Assembly (NCBI RefSeq): GCF_034702125.1
Contig: NC_085857.1
Location: 51,077,278-51,141,277 of the forward strand
Origin: Engraulis encrasicolus
Taxonomy: Eukaryota; Chordata; Actinopteri; Clupeiformes; Engraulidae
Reading direction: 5' to 3'
DNA: 64,000 nt
Positions 23,497-35,689 of the stretch are shown here, one piece after another. Both the position numbers and the translations under genes were made by a program. The notes under the pieces were generated by a model that ran no database searches, was not told where the DNA came from, and saw only the letters and a list, made by a program, of their open reading frames with translations. Position 1 is the stretch's first letter. Each line of letters begins with the position of its first letter.

Positions 23497-25375
23497 ACCT
23501 CTTAGCGCCTGTATGAAAAGGTCCTCTCCATCTTTTGTTTAATCACAGCCTTGTTTTGTGACTTCAGTTAAAGATATCCTATGCAACTTTGACATAAACA
23601 CACAGATATAAACATCTTTATAGCGGCCTCAAGTGGTTCTGCCGAAAATGTACATTGAACTAAATGAGACAGACATTGGCTTCGAGATGATGTGTGAATT
23701 ACATTTCTTCGTCTTCTGCAATTAGCCAGATTCCCTTCCTTGCATTCAGCTCTCTCCACTTCTAAGGGGCTTTATCATAGGCTACGTGCGATTCTCCCAC
23801 TTGCAGTTGTTTGAAGTGAAGACGAAGCAGCGAACTCATAAGCAATCATGTTTGCACTTCCTTCAGATGGATATTATTTGATCCACTTGTTCCCGGCAGA
23901 TATCCCCGTCTTTATTTCACATTTCCAGTAACTATATGTTACCTGTACATTAGAAGAATTATGAAAAAAAAGCTATTGCTTATTTTGTTGTCATAATAAA
24001 GATTTCGAAGTCGAGGTGACAAGACGCATTTTTATCTTGTGTGGTGTTGAAAGTGAAAGTGGACATCCATAAGCCGGCTAGAGATCACGTTTTGTCTCCT
24101 CTTGATCGGCAACAACATATATTTTTAGCCTCGCTCGACTGATTGTGTCCTTTGACATCAAGTAAAATGTGCAACATCAGATTTCAACTCGTATACATTT
24201 GTGTAGCTTTGTAAACTAAACGAAGTGGCGTGGGCTTTGAGAATGCTGATGCATAAATCCCAGTGCAGTGAATGAATGACAAAATCCATATCTTGCTCTT
24301 GGCGTTCGGCTCTCTCCGGTTTGAAGCCCTTTTCCAATGTTCACACAAGCGATTTATTTGCCTGTCCAAACCTTTCATCTCAATTAGCTCGTGATTTATT
24401 TGCAGTCCCATTCGTTGTTTTCGCTGCATGCCAGCGTGATATTTTACAATCAGCTAGCCAGTAGCCAGCTTTCAGCGAGCTGCTGCTGCTTAGTTAGCAA
24501 ACGAAGGGGAATGGGTCTCGTTCCGCTCATACAGCATAGAAATCTAGACGCCCCTAGCGGCTGCAAATTCCACAACAACAAAAGGCGCGGCGCCGCCAGG
24601 CAAAACTGCAAGTGCTGTTTCGGAGCAGGAGCACTAGGCGGTGATGGAAATATTGCCATTTTCGCCATAACGGGTCAGTCAAGCAAAACCTTGAGTTCCA
24701 AGCCATTTCATGACTATGAAAAAGTTGCATAGTGTTTCTTTAAGAGGGCCACCCTTTCTTCTTCTAGGCTCTCTGCCGTTTCACCACTTGACATGGATGG
24801 GAAGATGTTCACCTCAGCTGTTTGATGTTTTAATGTTTGCAGCTGCCCTCTCTTGACCGCTGCGCTTGTTCTTCAAGGAGTTAACAGTGATTTCAGACAC
24901 CCTAATCCTGGAAAGCTTTGTACGATAATTGCCAACATTTGTCCTCAAATAAAGCTTCCATCCTTCATGACCAGCATGACTTCCCCTTTGCTGCAAGCCT
25001 GGATGTTCATGCACCAAGACTTCTGCAACCTCCTTGATTTTTGAATCACTGGATTAGGCAGTGTATTTGAATCTCTTCAGCCATGGCTTTAAGTATATCT
25101 AATCTGAGCTTTGGTGGAGGAGCAAGAAGGGTACCATTGGCCCTGAATTCTGCATTTGCCGCCTCCAGCTGAACTTCAGCGCAATGGGAAAACCGGGGGA
25201 CAATACAGAGCGAAGGCCAAGACGCTCTTGGATGTGGAGTTGGATCTAAGATGATGGTGTCTGTACGGCCACGGGAATGGTCAGTGGAAAAACTTGGAGA
25301 ACTGTAAGAACTCTCTGGAGATGTACTGGGGTGTACAGGTGTGTGATGCAAGGTGTTGGGATGATTTGACTGCGG
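23497..25375 (-). pseudogene. Decayed SAMD3-like gene, split by a TTAA transposon
   Basis: On the minus strand, after an acceptor near 25377, the frame to 25046 reads DTIILDPTPHPRASWPS, then PRFSHCAEVQLEAANAEF and LAPPPKLRLDILKAMAEEI. The next frame (about 25030-24814) reads VAEVLVHEHPGL, then GNYRTKLSRIRVSEITVNSL, and a third (to 24740) AEVNIFPSMSSGE...SLEEERVALL. Beyond the insert, at 23567-23500, it reads MERTFSYRR, a stop, then EVVQD. As I remember them, these blocks occur in this order in the multicopy fish proteins called SAMD3-like, whose role is unknown. At least two frame changes, an in-frame TAA at 23502-23504 and a 1.2-kb transposon show it is dead. The SAM domain was not found. 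Confidence 0.6.
23572..24739. mobile_element. TTAA-flanked transposon inside the SAMD3-like pseudogene
   Basis: Left end AGATATCCTATGCAACTTT, right end AAGTTGCATAGTGTTTCT, with TTAA at 23568-23571 and 24740-24743. The pseudogene's reading continues on both sides. It is non-autonomous, with no credible transposase. Confidence 0.7.
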
Positions 25376-25379
25376 TGGC

Positions 25380-28300
25380 TAATCTCAGCAGGTGACCAAA
25401 AAAAACACTTTTAACGTGGCTTTATGATGGATTTCACTAATTGTGGTCAAGTTCATATATTCATTTGCATGGCTTTATCGTGGATATGCATTTTCAAGGT
25501 CTGGATCTCTATATTGGAGCCTGATCTGCTGAGAGACCAAAGACTGTCTTAACTTTAGCAACTAGCTACTCAACAGAATTCGGCAGCCCCAATGCAAGTG
25601 TTAATTTCATCTTCATGGAAGAATATCCTCACCCATATGAAAAAGAATTATATGATTCATATACTGCAAACATGCATGTTCCTTACATGAAATCGTATAG
25701 AAAAAATGTGCCAGATTTGCAAGAGTCACTTATGCGTTTTCTAATATATGTCTATCATGATAGTCGATTATGGCCCCTTTTCGAAAAAAAATACTATATG
25801 GAACTTATATGCATGCCGTATAACATGACTGCATGCAGTATAAATTCTTATAAGAGTTTGACATGCCAACAATGCATAATACTATATTATATTGACTAAA
25901 ACATAGGAGAAAACTACTATATTCCTATAGAAATAATGCACGTTTTATGTTAAAATCATATTGAAGTCTTATTCAATTTACGTATTGTAGCGAAGGGGAG
26001 TAGAGTTGCCCAGCTGGGACTTGAACCCAGACCTTCTGGGGTAGTAAACCGGGGCTCTGACCGCTAGGCTCGTTGGCATGTTAGTCAGAACACACCCACA
26101 ACCCTAGTGATGGTCACTCCATCACACTGCCTTTCCCTTCATGGTGTCCCTCACGCAACTGCCCATCATGCTTCTCCCATCCAGAGTGCCCCATCATCAA
26201 TGCTTCACCTATGACTGAGGTCTCTCACACGGGGGTCACCAATCATGGGGGTCCCTCACATGGAATTACGGCTCATACACCATGGGTACGCTTCCGATGG
26301 CCTCACGGTACCATCCCCAGGGATTAAAGTTTTCCGTCGCTATGACGGATTTCCGTCAACTGGATTTTCGTTTGGACGGATTTCCGTCCTTATAATTCAT
26401 GTCAATTAATTTACAATTTTTACTTTCCAACTGAACTCAAATCGAGAGCACTCCTGGTCATGAGAAGGGGAGGAAAGGTGTGTTTGGTGTACGGATTTAG
26501 TTATACACGCCACCACCGGTGGTGTCATACAACAGATTCACTCAGTAGTTTTGAGCCATCGTCTTCCGTGTTCCAAAAAAAAAAAAAAGTACACGAGCGG
26601 TCAACAAATCAGTTGCGGCGCAGCGCGAGAGATTAAAAAAAACAAATAGCCAACATTGTTGCTGATGGCAGAAAAGAAAATAAGTGTAATTCTATGTCTT
26701 TAAAGTGCAATGACCATCATTAAACGAGTTGGACTGATATTCCAATATGGGCTAATAATGCGCATGGAATGCATAGCTGGAAGAAGGTAGGAGACGTATG
26801 TTTCCATTATCATTGCACCTGCCGTGGTGGATAGTTAGAACAAAAAAGAATAGTTTACTTCGACTGCACATGATGTCCTTTTCATGAAGGGTTTTCCCTT
26901 TAAGCATTGTGACTTTTACTAACATTGTTCATAGCCCCAATGGGACGGCTATCATTGGCAGCTAGCTAGATATAGAGTGTAGTGGACAGTGCGCACATCC
27001 AGCAAAAAAGCATCCATCAGCAGGTGCTGATGAAAAAAACTGTCACATGTAGGAGCGGGAAAGGATCTGCACACTGCTTGCAAAAGACTTAATTTATTGG
27101 GAGCAACGTTTCGATCGTTAGATCTTCTTCAGGCATCTTCATCTAGCTAGGATATACCATGCGTAATACCATGCGTTTCATCCTCAAAGTTTAGCGTGTT
27201 TGCCTGGCTACGTGTAGAACTAGCTCTAGTTGTCTTTCTGATCTCACCTGTAATCATAGCATATTAACTTTGTTGTTGCCGATATATATTTAAGAAATAA
27301 GTTAAAAATGGGTTGCATTTTACAGGGGTCACGGAGGCTATCCCTGGCAGAGCCAATATTTTATGTCTTGCTCTGGGAAGCAGTGTTCTGATGGGTGGAC
27401 TCATGGTCAATAAATGCCGTTTCGGTGTTTGTTTCACTTTCAAGGCTTGTTGTAGGCTACTGTGTGATGCTATTTTTGCTAACTGGAATAGTGTGCAGCA
27501 ACAGTTGTGTGTGTGCTTGTTTTTGAGTGGCTCAACGTCTGTGCCCATCTTCTCGGACGCTTCATTTGACTTCAGTTATTTGCGCACTCAAGACGATCGG
27601 TGGGTGATTTGCCTTGATTCGAGTGGAAAGTTACGCGACAAGCTTGGGAAAGTGTGTTACTTTCGATAGACGTATGTCTGTGACTGTGTCGTGTCTGCTT
27701 GTGTCGTGTCAGCTTGTAGGAGAGAACACGGGTGCGTGTAGGAATCGGGGACGTTTTTTAAGCGTGTGCCTGTCACCGCACATCGAGAAGCAAAAAAGTA
27801 CCGGTAGCCATAGGTTTTCAAAACGGTAGAACACAAGAGGTAGACTACCGCACCCTGTTTGTAAACGTCAACGTCAAGTTATTTGTAACAGGATGAATAG
27901 TGAAAAACATACAAAATAACCAACAACTAGTTTTCTCCCTCTGATTGCTATGACCAGTGCATTATTTTTTAAATGTCAGAAATACTGCAAGCAATGCGCA
28001 CCAGTGCTTTCACCAGAACAGTGTTTGCCCATTCTGATGGGAAAGACAAAATATAGCCTACTACTACTACTACAAAAAAAAAACATAATGGGATCACTGT
28101 ATCAACGCATTGCAATTCCAAGTCAATAATTCTGTGATATCAGCTAGACCATTTTGAAGCAACACTCATTGTGAATCCATTGAGAATCTTTAGACCCCGA
28201 CGTGGAGCGGAGGGGTCTTGTTCTCTCTGAAGTGCTGCTATTCCACAAAGCGACCGACTCGCCGAACGTTAACCCGCTTATTATATGGATATACTTAAAT

Positions 28301-28760
28301 GATTCACACATGGCGGGGACATTTTTTAGGCCTATTTAATGTTAAGTTTATTATAGTTTTTCATGTCAAAAGATTGTTGCTGTGCAAAACAAAACAGTGC
28401 CGTTGTGGAACACCGCTAGGCAACAGCTAGGTAGCCAGGACAACAGGTGTTGTCTATCACAGCAGCTGATTAAAGTCTTGTTGAAAAGTCGCTTTAGCAG
28501 TGAAAAGTCTTGTTGTCTTGTTATCGAAAAATAACAGACGTGCGAACGTTGGGGAGCCCCATTGAAATGAATGGAGCATTCGACCGATGACGTCACACCA
28601 TATAATAATTGTATATAACACAGGCCTAGATAGTCTAAATAAGCTTCCCGGAAAAAAAAAAAACAACCTGACGAAGAACTTCACTCGTGATTTTTTATTT
28701 GTCTTTCTTGACTGTCATGTTGAACAATCGCGTGCTGTGGCTGCCTTCCTCCCCTCATCA
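25380..28760. other. Repeat-like stretch without a supported gene
   Basis: It contains an AT-rich block with short inverted words (25610-25900), the tRNA-like fragment at 25990, a run of (ACGGATTTCCGTC)-type repeats at 26320-26390, and the phrase GGGAGCAACGTTTCGATCGT near 27100, familiar from vertebrate interspersed repeats. ORFs of 90-120 codons here have no recognisable domain. Confidence 0.4.
25990..26080 (-). repeat. tRNA-like SINE head
   Basis: On the minus strand CTGGGTTCAAGTCCCAG forms a perfect T-arm with a box-B-like core, preceded by a box-A-like TAGCGGTCAGAGC. The acceptor stem pairs poorly, so this is a tRNA-derived repeat rather than a tRNA gene. Confidence 0.5.
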
Positions 28761-28769
28761 GTCGACGGG

Positions 28770-28964
28770 CAGTGTTGCCAGAATCTGGTTCCCGCCCAAT
28801 TGGGCTGCTTAGGATGGCCGTGTGCGGGAAAAAATGGCATTTATCAGAAAAACCCGCCCAATTTTTGCCATAGAAATCAATACAATTGGGCGGGATTTTG
28901 TGCTCCTAGGCGGGTTTTGAGCATTTTTTGGGCTGGAAATCATCAGCCTCATCTGGCAACCCTG
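28770..28964. mobile_element. hAT MITE, 195 bp, with exact 8-bp duplication
   Basis: It starts CAGTGTTGCCAGA and ends TCTGGCAACCCTG. TCGACGGG flanks it at 28762-28769 and 28965-28972. Internally it contains GGGCGGG / CCCGCCC inverted words. Confidence 0.9.
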
Positions 28965-30076
28965 TCGACGGGGAAACATCACACCAGCGCTTCGATCTGA
29001 AAAGGCAACAAGTGTAGAGCTAAACTTACAGCTTTCATGTAAATTTCGTAGGATGACAGTCAGACATTGCATCACGACATGGAATGGACAACGCTCTCTT
29101 TCACATCTCTATCCCGTGACAGTAATGATGTTGAATATTATAAGATGTACAATGTCCTACTTACTCTTGGTCCGTAAAAGCCGGGACTGAAGGCAGCAGC
29201 CAGGCAGGCATCACCTTAGCAGGGTGGGTAGCTGGCTAGCCCTGTCCGACCCAGAGGTAATTCCACAACATGGCACAAATACAGCACACATCTGATTGGC
29301 ATTCATCCAAAAACAGCACTATTTTCCAATCTTTTTACTTATACGAAATATATAAGCCCTTAGTAACATAAATTGTGTATGGCATATATGACTGAAAATG
29401 AATAAAAAAATAGTTAGATTTGTATATGTGAGTTTGTGCCTTGTATGACCCTTATAATATTCTTATGGAACAGATATAATCCATATGCGTTTTTAATAAG
29501 ACTTTTTCATATGGGCAGACACGCCATCATTTGCTGTTTGGACAGTAAAGTAACAGTTAGAAAATTGAAGGTGCATTCAGCCAGGATTGTCCCATTGAGA
29601 CTAGAGTCTCTTCTGCCAGGGAGTCCTGGTCAAAATGGCAGCATAGTTACAGACACAGACAAGCACATAGACAACAAGGAAAATGAATGTACAAAAAACA
29701 CATTAAGAAGAATAAGTTTACATGAAACGTATTATGAGATAAAAAGTTGAAGATAAAATTATGATAAACAATGACGCTCCTCTGTGTATACTGTATTAAT
29801 TTCCCTCTTAAAAGTCTCTAATGAGGGCAGAGAGTCCATACATAATATCTTCTGCAACTCATTCCATAGGTATGGGGCATAAAAAGAAAAGCCTGTTTTC
29901 CCCAATTCAGTGCGAGGAGTACAGGACTGTAATAGTAACTTGTGTGAAGAGCGTGTGCCATAAGATAAAGTACAAAAAGTCAATAAATTACAGATATAAT
30001 CGGGAAGTTTGCCTGCCTTTGCAATAAAAAGTAACATATGCAATTTACGCCTTAAATACAAGGATGGCCATTGGAC

Positions 30077-31481
30077 CAGGGATGGGCAAAGATACAGTTA
30101 CATGTATTTTCAATACAAATACAAAATACCCAGCAATTTTTTTTACAAATAAGATACAAAATACATAACTGTAACAGTATCTAATATTGAAATACAATAT
30201 TTTGTATTTTCAACAACACAAAATACACAACAAATACAACAAAAACCATTGTGTACAAAAACTACCAATTTGACTTACACAATGAAATGAATTGAATAAT
30301 TAAATTCTGAGAAATGAAATGATGATTAGAAAACAAACAAAAGCTCAAACAAGAAAGAAAGAGGCCCTGCTGTAGGCCAAGTAAGTATGTATGGCCTTAA
30401 TCATCCCAGTGGGGAAAACACAAGACCAAAAAGTTGAATAATACTATATAAGGGAGATATACTGTAGGCTGTGTCATCATAACTAATTTTTCAAACAGCT
30501 TCGCATTCCAACGTTGGCGATGAGGCCGGTTTATGAGGCCTGCAAATGAGAACATCTCTCAACTGGTCACCCTTCACTTTTGACTTAACTTGTCTGAATT
30601 AACATGTCAGTGCCATAAGAATAGCAATCATTTCTGTGACAAAGTAGAGATACAAGTGCTTTTTAAAAAAAAGTGGCCAGAGTAGGTATTGCAACTACTG
30701 CTCATTGAAACTGCGCTCCCTATAGCATGGTGGTCAGAGTGGGTAATGCAACTATACTGGCTGGCTCTATGTGTGCATTCCAATATGCGACCTTGCTTCC
30801 TCCACTTGTGCTTGTGGCCTCGCCCCGCCTCCTGGCCCATCCTCTGTGGAGAAAACAATTAAGTTTCCCAGCTGTCAGCCTAGCCACAACAACGTTTACG
30901 GGACTGTTTTTCATTCACCATCCCAATTGCAAATGAGACAAAGACTTTACAATTAAGCTTTTATGAAATGTAATGCTGTTGTCAGTGATGTCATCCCGAC
31001 CTATTACTTCCTGGTACGAGGCCACAAGCAGAAGTGGAGGAAGCAAGGTTGCATATTGGAACGCACTTTATACAGCTAGTTTTAAAACAATAAGCACAGG
31101 TAATATCTCAATTCTACACAAAAGGCCCTAAATGGCAAACTGAAAGCAAGTTTGAATGACATGGGGAAAACATTAACACCTCATTGAGAAATGAATTAAA
31201 TGATAAGCCAATCACCTTGAAACAACTTTAACTTCCTGTTCAGTCAAGGCTTAAGAAATCCAAGCACGTACCTCCAATTCAGCTAGGGGCATTCATATAC
31301 TTTTTAACCTACAGCACCATCTTGTGTTCATATTATGTAATAACATTCTTTAGAACAAAGTATTTGTATTTGTAGTTTTGTGAAATACACAAAATACTGT
31401 TGGAAAGTATTTTGATACATGTAATTCACGTATTTCAAAATGTATTTCAATTAGATGTAATAGCAATACTGCCCATCCCTG
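30077..31481. mobile_element. hAT element inserted in a LINE
   Basis: Ends CAGGGATGGGCA and TGCCCATCCCTG form perfect 12-bp inverted repeats. CATTGGAC is duplicated at 30069-30076 and 31482-31489. The subterminal parts are TACAAATACAAAATAC-like. No transposase is visible, and a second MITE is nested at 30773-31066. Confidence 0.9.
30773..31066. mobile_element. MITE nested in the hAT element
   Basis: It opens GTGCATTCCAATATGCGACC and closes with GGTTGCATATTGGAACGCAC. CTTCCTCCACTTGTGC and its near complement lie inside. It is the intact relative of the split copy at 19984-21902. Confidence 0.7.
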
Positions 31482-32149
31482 CATTGGACTTTAGAGTACA
31501 GATCACAATGGTGGGTTCTTAAGGGGGCACCTGTTACAAATGCAGAATGATAAACTGCATCCAGCTTCTTGAGGAGACATAAGGGTGCATGCATATAAAT
31601 TGTATCCCCATAACACTGAGAGAAAAGTACTTGAGAGAAGAATCAGCCTTTTTCTTGCTAAAGATGAAAAACATTTTTTTTCAAACGAAAATAAAAACCA
31701 ACCTTAGGTCTTAGCTTTCTTAATAAATTATTTATATGTACCTCAAATGTGAGCTTTTGGTCTAGCCAAAGATATTTGTAAGAACTAACCCGCATCAGCA
31801 AGGTCTTCCAAATCCACAAGGTCAACCTCTCTTGTCGGACACATAGGTAGTCAATTGATAAGCTCTTAAGTGTTTGTGGTACCATGCACACAATATGTTC
31901 ACAACAAAGCTCTACCGGTCTTTCACAACACATATTTTTAGGAGTTGAAAATGTGTCAGAGATTGTGCAGTCTTAGGATGTGAAAACTTGATATGATAAG
32001 CAATCAATTGAAACAATGTGTATGCCTTGCAACCTGCTTGAAGGTCCAAAGCATTCAATCAGGTGTGGATAGTGCTCAATAAAATGGTGTTTCAGCAGGA
32101 GCCCTGAGTGACATGAAAATGTGATAAATTCTTACTAAATTTACGCTCT

Positions 32150-32702
32150 TGTTTTACTCCGCAACAAATTGTTCTGTGCTCCCTGGCAAATCTTGTGTGT
32201 GTCTCATGCTGTTCTTTCGTCCTAATGTTAAAATGACCTGACTGAACAGCCTCAAACTGTATGTCCACACGCTTAGCAGTGCAAAAACGGCAGAATTACA
32301 CTCCTGAAAAGCTTTCAGTGAAGCCTGCTATGCCGTCGGCCTCTAAATGATCAGCTATCGCTGACTGCACTGTGCCTTTAACAGACTGTCCAACACCTGA
32401 AACAAAAACACCCTGCTGCTCTAAAATGATCATATCATGGACAAGAGACTTCAAAATTATCTCATAACCATACTCTTAATACTGCCAAGTAGATCGAATT
32501 AAGCGCAGAATGTGACCCAGGAGGCAAGTTATTCAAAACCCAGTATATTACACAAAGTTTGTGATGTTTTTTTCTTGAGCTCCCAAGAACATTGCAGAGT
32601 TCAACATCATCTCCATGCAATGAAATTGACAACTTTAGATCCCCATCACTGAAAAAAGCATTATTCTTGTGGTGAGACCCATGTCTTATTGATCTGAAAG
32701 TG
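32150..32702 (-). pseudogene. Multicopy teleost gene family fragment (ESF...CRFC type), broken
   Basis: The minus frame reads HHKNNAFFSDGDLKLSISLH, then VLGSSRKKHHKLCVIYWVLN and LPPGSHSALNSIYLAVL. After a frame change it continues LEQQGVFVSGVGQSVKGTVQ, then AGFTESFSG, a TAA at 32296-32298, FCRFCTAKR and FNIRTKEQHE. These blocks, in this order, recall a large family of uncharacterised fish proteins that often sit among transposons; no function is established as far as I know. The nonsense codon and frame change show it is a relic. A SINE follows directly upstream. Confidence 0.55.
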
Positions 32703-32718
32703 AAAAGTGAAAGCCCAT

Positions 32719-33003
32719 TGGGAAACTCCAACTCCCATTGTCATTGTGACACAGCACACAAGTGAACACTGCACACTGCACACAACGACATTGCATTCAT
32801 GCCTCACCCGTGCAAGGGGGCAACCCTCAGTGGTGCCCCATGGGGAGCAGTGCGGTGGGACGGTACCATGCTCAGGGTACCTCAGTCACGGAGGAGGATG
32901 GGGGAGAGCACTGGTTGATTACTCCCCCCACCAACCTGGCGGGTCGGGAGTCGAACCGGCAACCTCTGGGATGCAAGTCTGACGCCCTAACCGCTCACCC
33001 ATG
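32719..33003 (-). mobile_element. tRNA-derived SINE, minus orientation
   Basis: In its own orientation it starts ATGGGTGAGCGGTTAGGGCG (box A). It then has GGTTCGACTCCCG (box B), a GTTGGTGGGGGGAGTAAT region, and an end reading ATGGGAGTTGGAG. It matches the plus-strand copy at 55605-55872 along nearly its whole length. Confidence 0.85.
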
Positions 33004-33009
33004 ACTGAC

Positions 33010-34240
33010 ACCTAGTGCATTTTGCTGCGATTGATGGACTTCTAGACCAATTTTCAGAATGTCAGCATTATTTAACAGAGGCTTTAAAGAGGGTAAAATA
33101 CAGGCATGAAAACCCCTCACCTTTCTCCGAAATTTGCCGTTTTGAAATCAAAATGGGTCATTTCTGTGAATCGTGTAGATCCGAGGAAAAAATTTTGGGG
33201 GGGGGGGGGGTCGAGCGAGGAGAAAAGTGTAGCACCAACTTAATGTATCATTGTGTTGCGCTCTACCGCAGAAAACTTCAGACAGTTTCAGGAGAGATTC
33301 CACAACTGACAATGACGTTGGACCAATCACCGCATTTGTTGCTGTCGGCACAGCCAATAACGTGAACAATCTCAATCTAAGTCCCGCCCTTCATACTTCT
33401 CTTTGAAAGCGCAATTTAAAACAGGTGCCGCTTTGGTCTGCGGGGCTGGCGTGGTTGTAACAAATATCTTTCTTTAAAGTTCTAGAACATCTCTGATTAT
33501 GATAAAATGTCCAAACGATCTGTCATAGATAGTCTACACGTTTCCCAGAGAGGTATTTGAGATCATGCTTCTTGTTATGAGAACATCAGGACGCAAGAAT
33601 TTCGATGAGAAGTGAGTGGATGTAGTTAGCCACAGTGGTTAAGCTGTTTTTCCTAATAGGCCTAATTTGAAACAGCATTTGCCCTGCCCACGTGAAAAAG
33701 TATTTATTCTCAAAAGAGCTCCGTTAATGAAAGCTTGGGTAGGGCTAGGGCACGTTTCCTGACGGCTATTTTAACGGGTCTGTGCGCTACGAAATGGCGA
33801 AAGTATCTACAAGTAGTAGGAGCTACGGGGAAGAAGCGCATAGGCTACGCGAGGCATCCAACATCATTCTTCGAATCATATGCTGCGGCTTCTTATAGCA
33901 CGGGACAAATTGTTATACGAATCATGCGAAGTTGTTTGTAATCCCTTGGTAGCCTACATCTAAATGACTTCTAAATCTACCGATTTATATTTAGTGGAAC
34001 ACGGTCAAACTGTTTTTTTTCCCAGTCAAAGTTGGAGCGTTCCTATTAGTTTTTTCATAGGGAAAATGATGATTAACTGTTCAAAGATGACAACCAGGCA
34101 AGCGTTGAGGGGACATTGGATAGTGTTGAGAGCAGGAGGGGTGCTTAGTTGACATTGGGGGGCATATTTTATTTTTAAGGGGGTCATTGGCAGGGTTTTG
34201 ATGAGGGGGAAGTTATTTTTTAAAAAGGCTGAGAACCAAA
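33010..34240. other. No gene seen
   Basis: A unique-looking stretch with a G11 run near 33197 and a CCAAT box near 33332. The ORFs of up to 116 codons show no motif. The mixed composition suggests old intergenic sequence. Confidence 0.35.
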
Positions 34241-34269
34241 ATCCAGTGTGCCCAGTTATGCTTGCCAAT

Positions 34270-34925
34270 TGAACATGCTTTTCCAGTGTGCCCAGTTGAA
34301 GTCTGTTTCATCGTGCCCAGTTCTGCTCCCCAGCTCAAGTCTTTCTTTCAGTGTGCCCTGTTCAAGTCTTTCTAGTCCAAATCTCTCTTTCAATGTGCCC
34401 ACTTCTACTTGCCAGTTCATGTCTCTCTTTCACTGTGGCCAGCTCAGGTGTCTCTTTCAGTGAGCCCAGTTCTGCTTGCCAGCCCAAGTCTCTTGTTCAC
34501 AGTTTGCCCTGTTCAAGTCTCTCTGGCAGTGTGTTTAAACCAATTCTCTTGTGCAGTGTGCCAGTCTCTCATTCAATTTTGTGACCAGTGACCAGTTCTA
34601 ACCTTTCTTTCAATGCACCCAGGTCTGCTTACAAGATTGGTCTGTCTTTCAGTGCAGCCAGTTCTGCTTGACAGCTTAGGTATCTCTTTCAGTGTGCCCA
34701 GTTCTGCTTGCCAGCTCAAGCCTCTCCTTCAGTGTGCCCAGTTCTTCTTATCAATTGAAGTCTCTCTTTCAGAGTGCCCAGTTCTGTTTGCCAGTTCAAA
34801 TCTCTCATTCAGTGTGCCCAGTTCTGCTTACCAGCTTAGGTGTCTCTTTTATTGTGTCCAGCTCAAGCCTCTCTTTTAGTGTACCCAGTTCAAGTCTCTT
34901 TCAGTGTGCTCAGTTCTGCCCACTG
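34270..34925 (+). repeat. ~40-bp minisatellite, block 1
   Basis: Units run GTGTGCCCAGTTCTGCTTGC then CAGTTCAAGTCTCTCTTTCA. Some shorter units lack the CTGCTTGCCAGTT part. Confidence 0.9.
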
Positions 34926-35689
34926 GTGATATGCAAGTCCTGCCGACCCAGGACACGAACCCATGACTCATAGCATTGCAGTCAATCATGTATACCATTA
35001 CACCACAGAGCTTTCAGGCAACTTGATGAAGAATGTTTTCACTCTTGGGGCAGGGCACAAGAGTTTTATCTAATGATTAAAAGAGGCTTGCCTACGTTTG
35101 AATCACTTGCCAACAAATGCTTAAAAGGGAGCCATTAAATGGGATGTTGACTCAAACTGAACAGTGGTAACATGGTCAATATGGTTTATATTTCAAATTT
35201 GCAGCTCGGGTCATCATGGACTAATGGTTAAATGTCCAAGCTTGGAACATGAAAGCTGCAGGTTCAATCCCCATTATAGAGATGACAACTATTATCTTCC
35301 GTGCTTCCTGAAACAGGGTATGAAAATGTTTGAACCGTTTGAATTTGGAATTCCAATGAATTCAAATGGCAGAGTAAGCTCAGACCATCTCCCAACCTCC
35401 ATGGAGACAGATTCCTCTTAGCATTCGTAACACAAGAGTCAACAGTCGGCTTTCGCCCAAGTTAACCTTTACCACCCACCCATGTTACTTGGAAATTGAA
35501 CCATCAACCTTCGGATTACCAGCCAGTCCTTTCCCAGACAGCCATGACCCCAGACAAACACTTGTACATTCTAATATAGCTACGTATCTATTCACATACT
35601 ATTTGATCTGTAGCACCATTTAGTATTCCTATTACATCATAGTGTTATTCAGGAGAGGCTTTTTTTTTGCTTAAGTCTCGTTCACTGTG

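Larger units (their letters stand above)
29759..31950 (-). pseudogene. Non-LTR retrotransposon fragment, split by a hAT element
   Basis: The 5' piece (31933-31658) reads YKYLWLDQKLTFEVHINNLL, then RPKVGFYFRLKK, a typical late reverse-transcriptase segment. The 3' piece (30061-29759) reads LTFCTLSYGTRSSHKLLL, then RTELGKTGFSFYAPYLWNEL and FKREI, the usual C-terminus after the RT. I take it for a CR1/L2- or RTE-type fish LINE; the clade is not certain. The two pieces are separated by the transposon at 30077-31481, whose target duplication lies in the LINE. There is no intact ORF. Confidence 0.65.

Noticed and set aside
25615..25899. 94-codon plus-strand ORF (MEEYPHPYEKELYDSY...)
   Set aside because: AT-rich, with internal inverted words and no recognisable domain or splice context.
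25990..26080. Functional tRNA gene on the minus strand
   Set aside because: The T-arm is perfect but the acceptor stem does not pair, so it is a tRNA-derived repeat.
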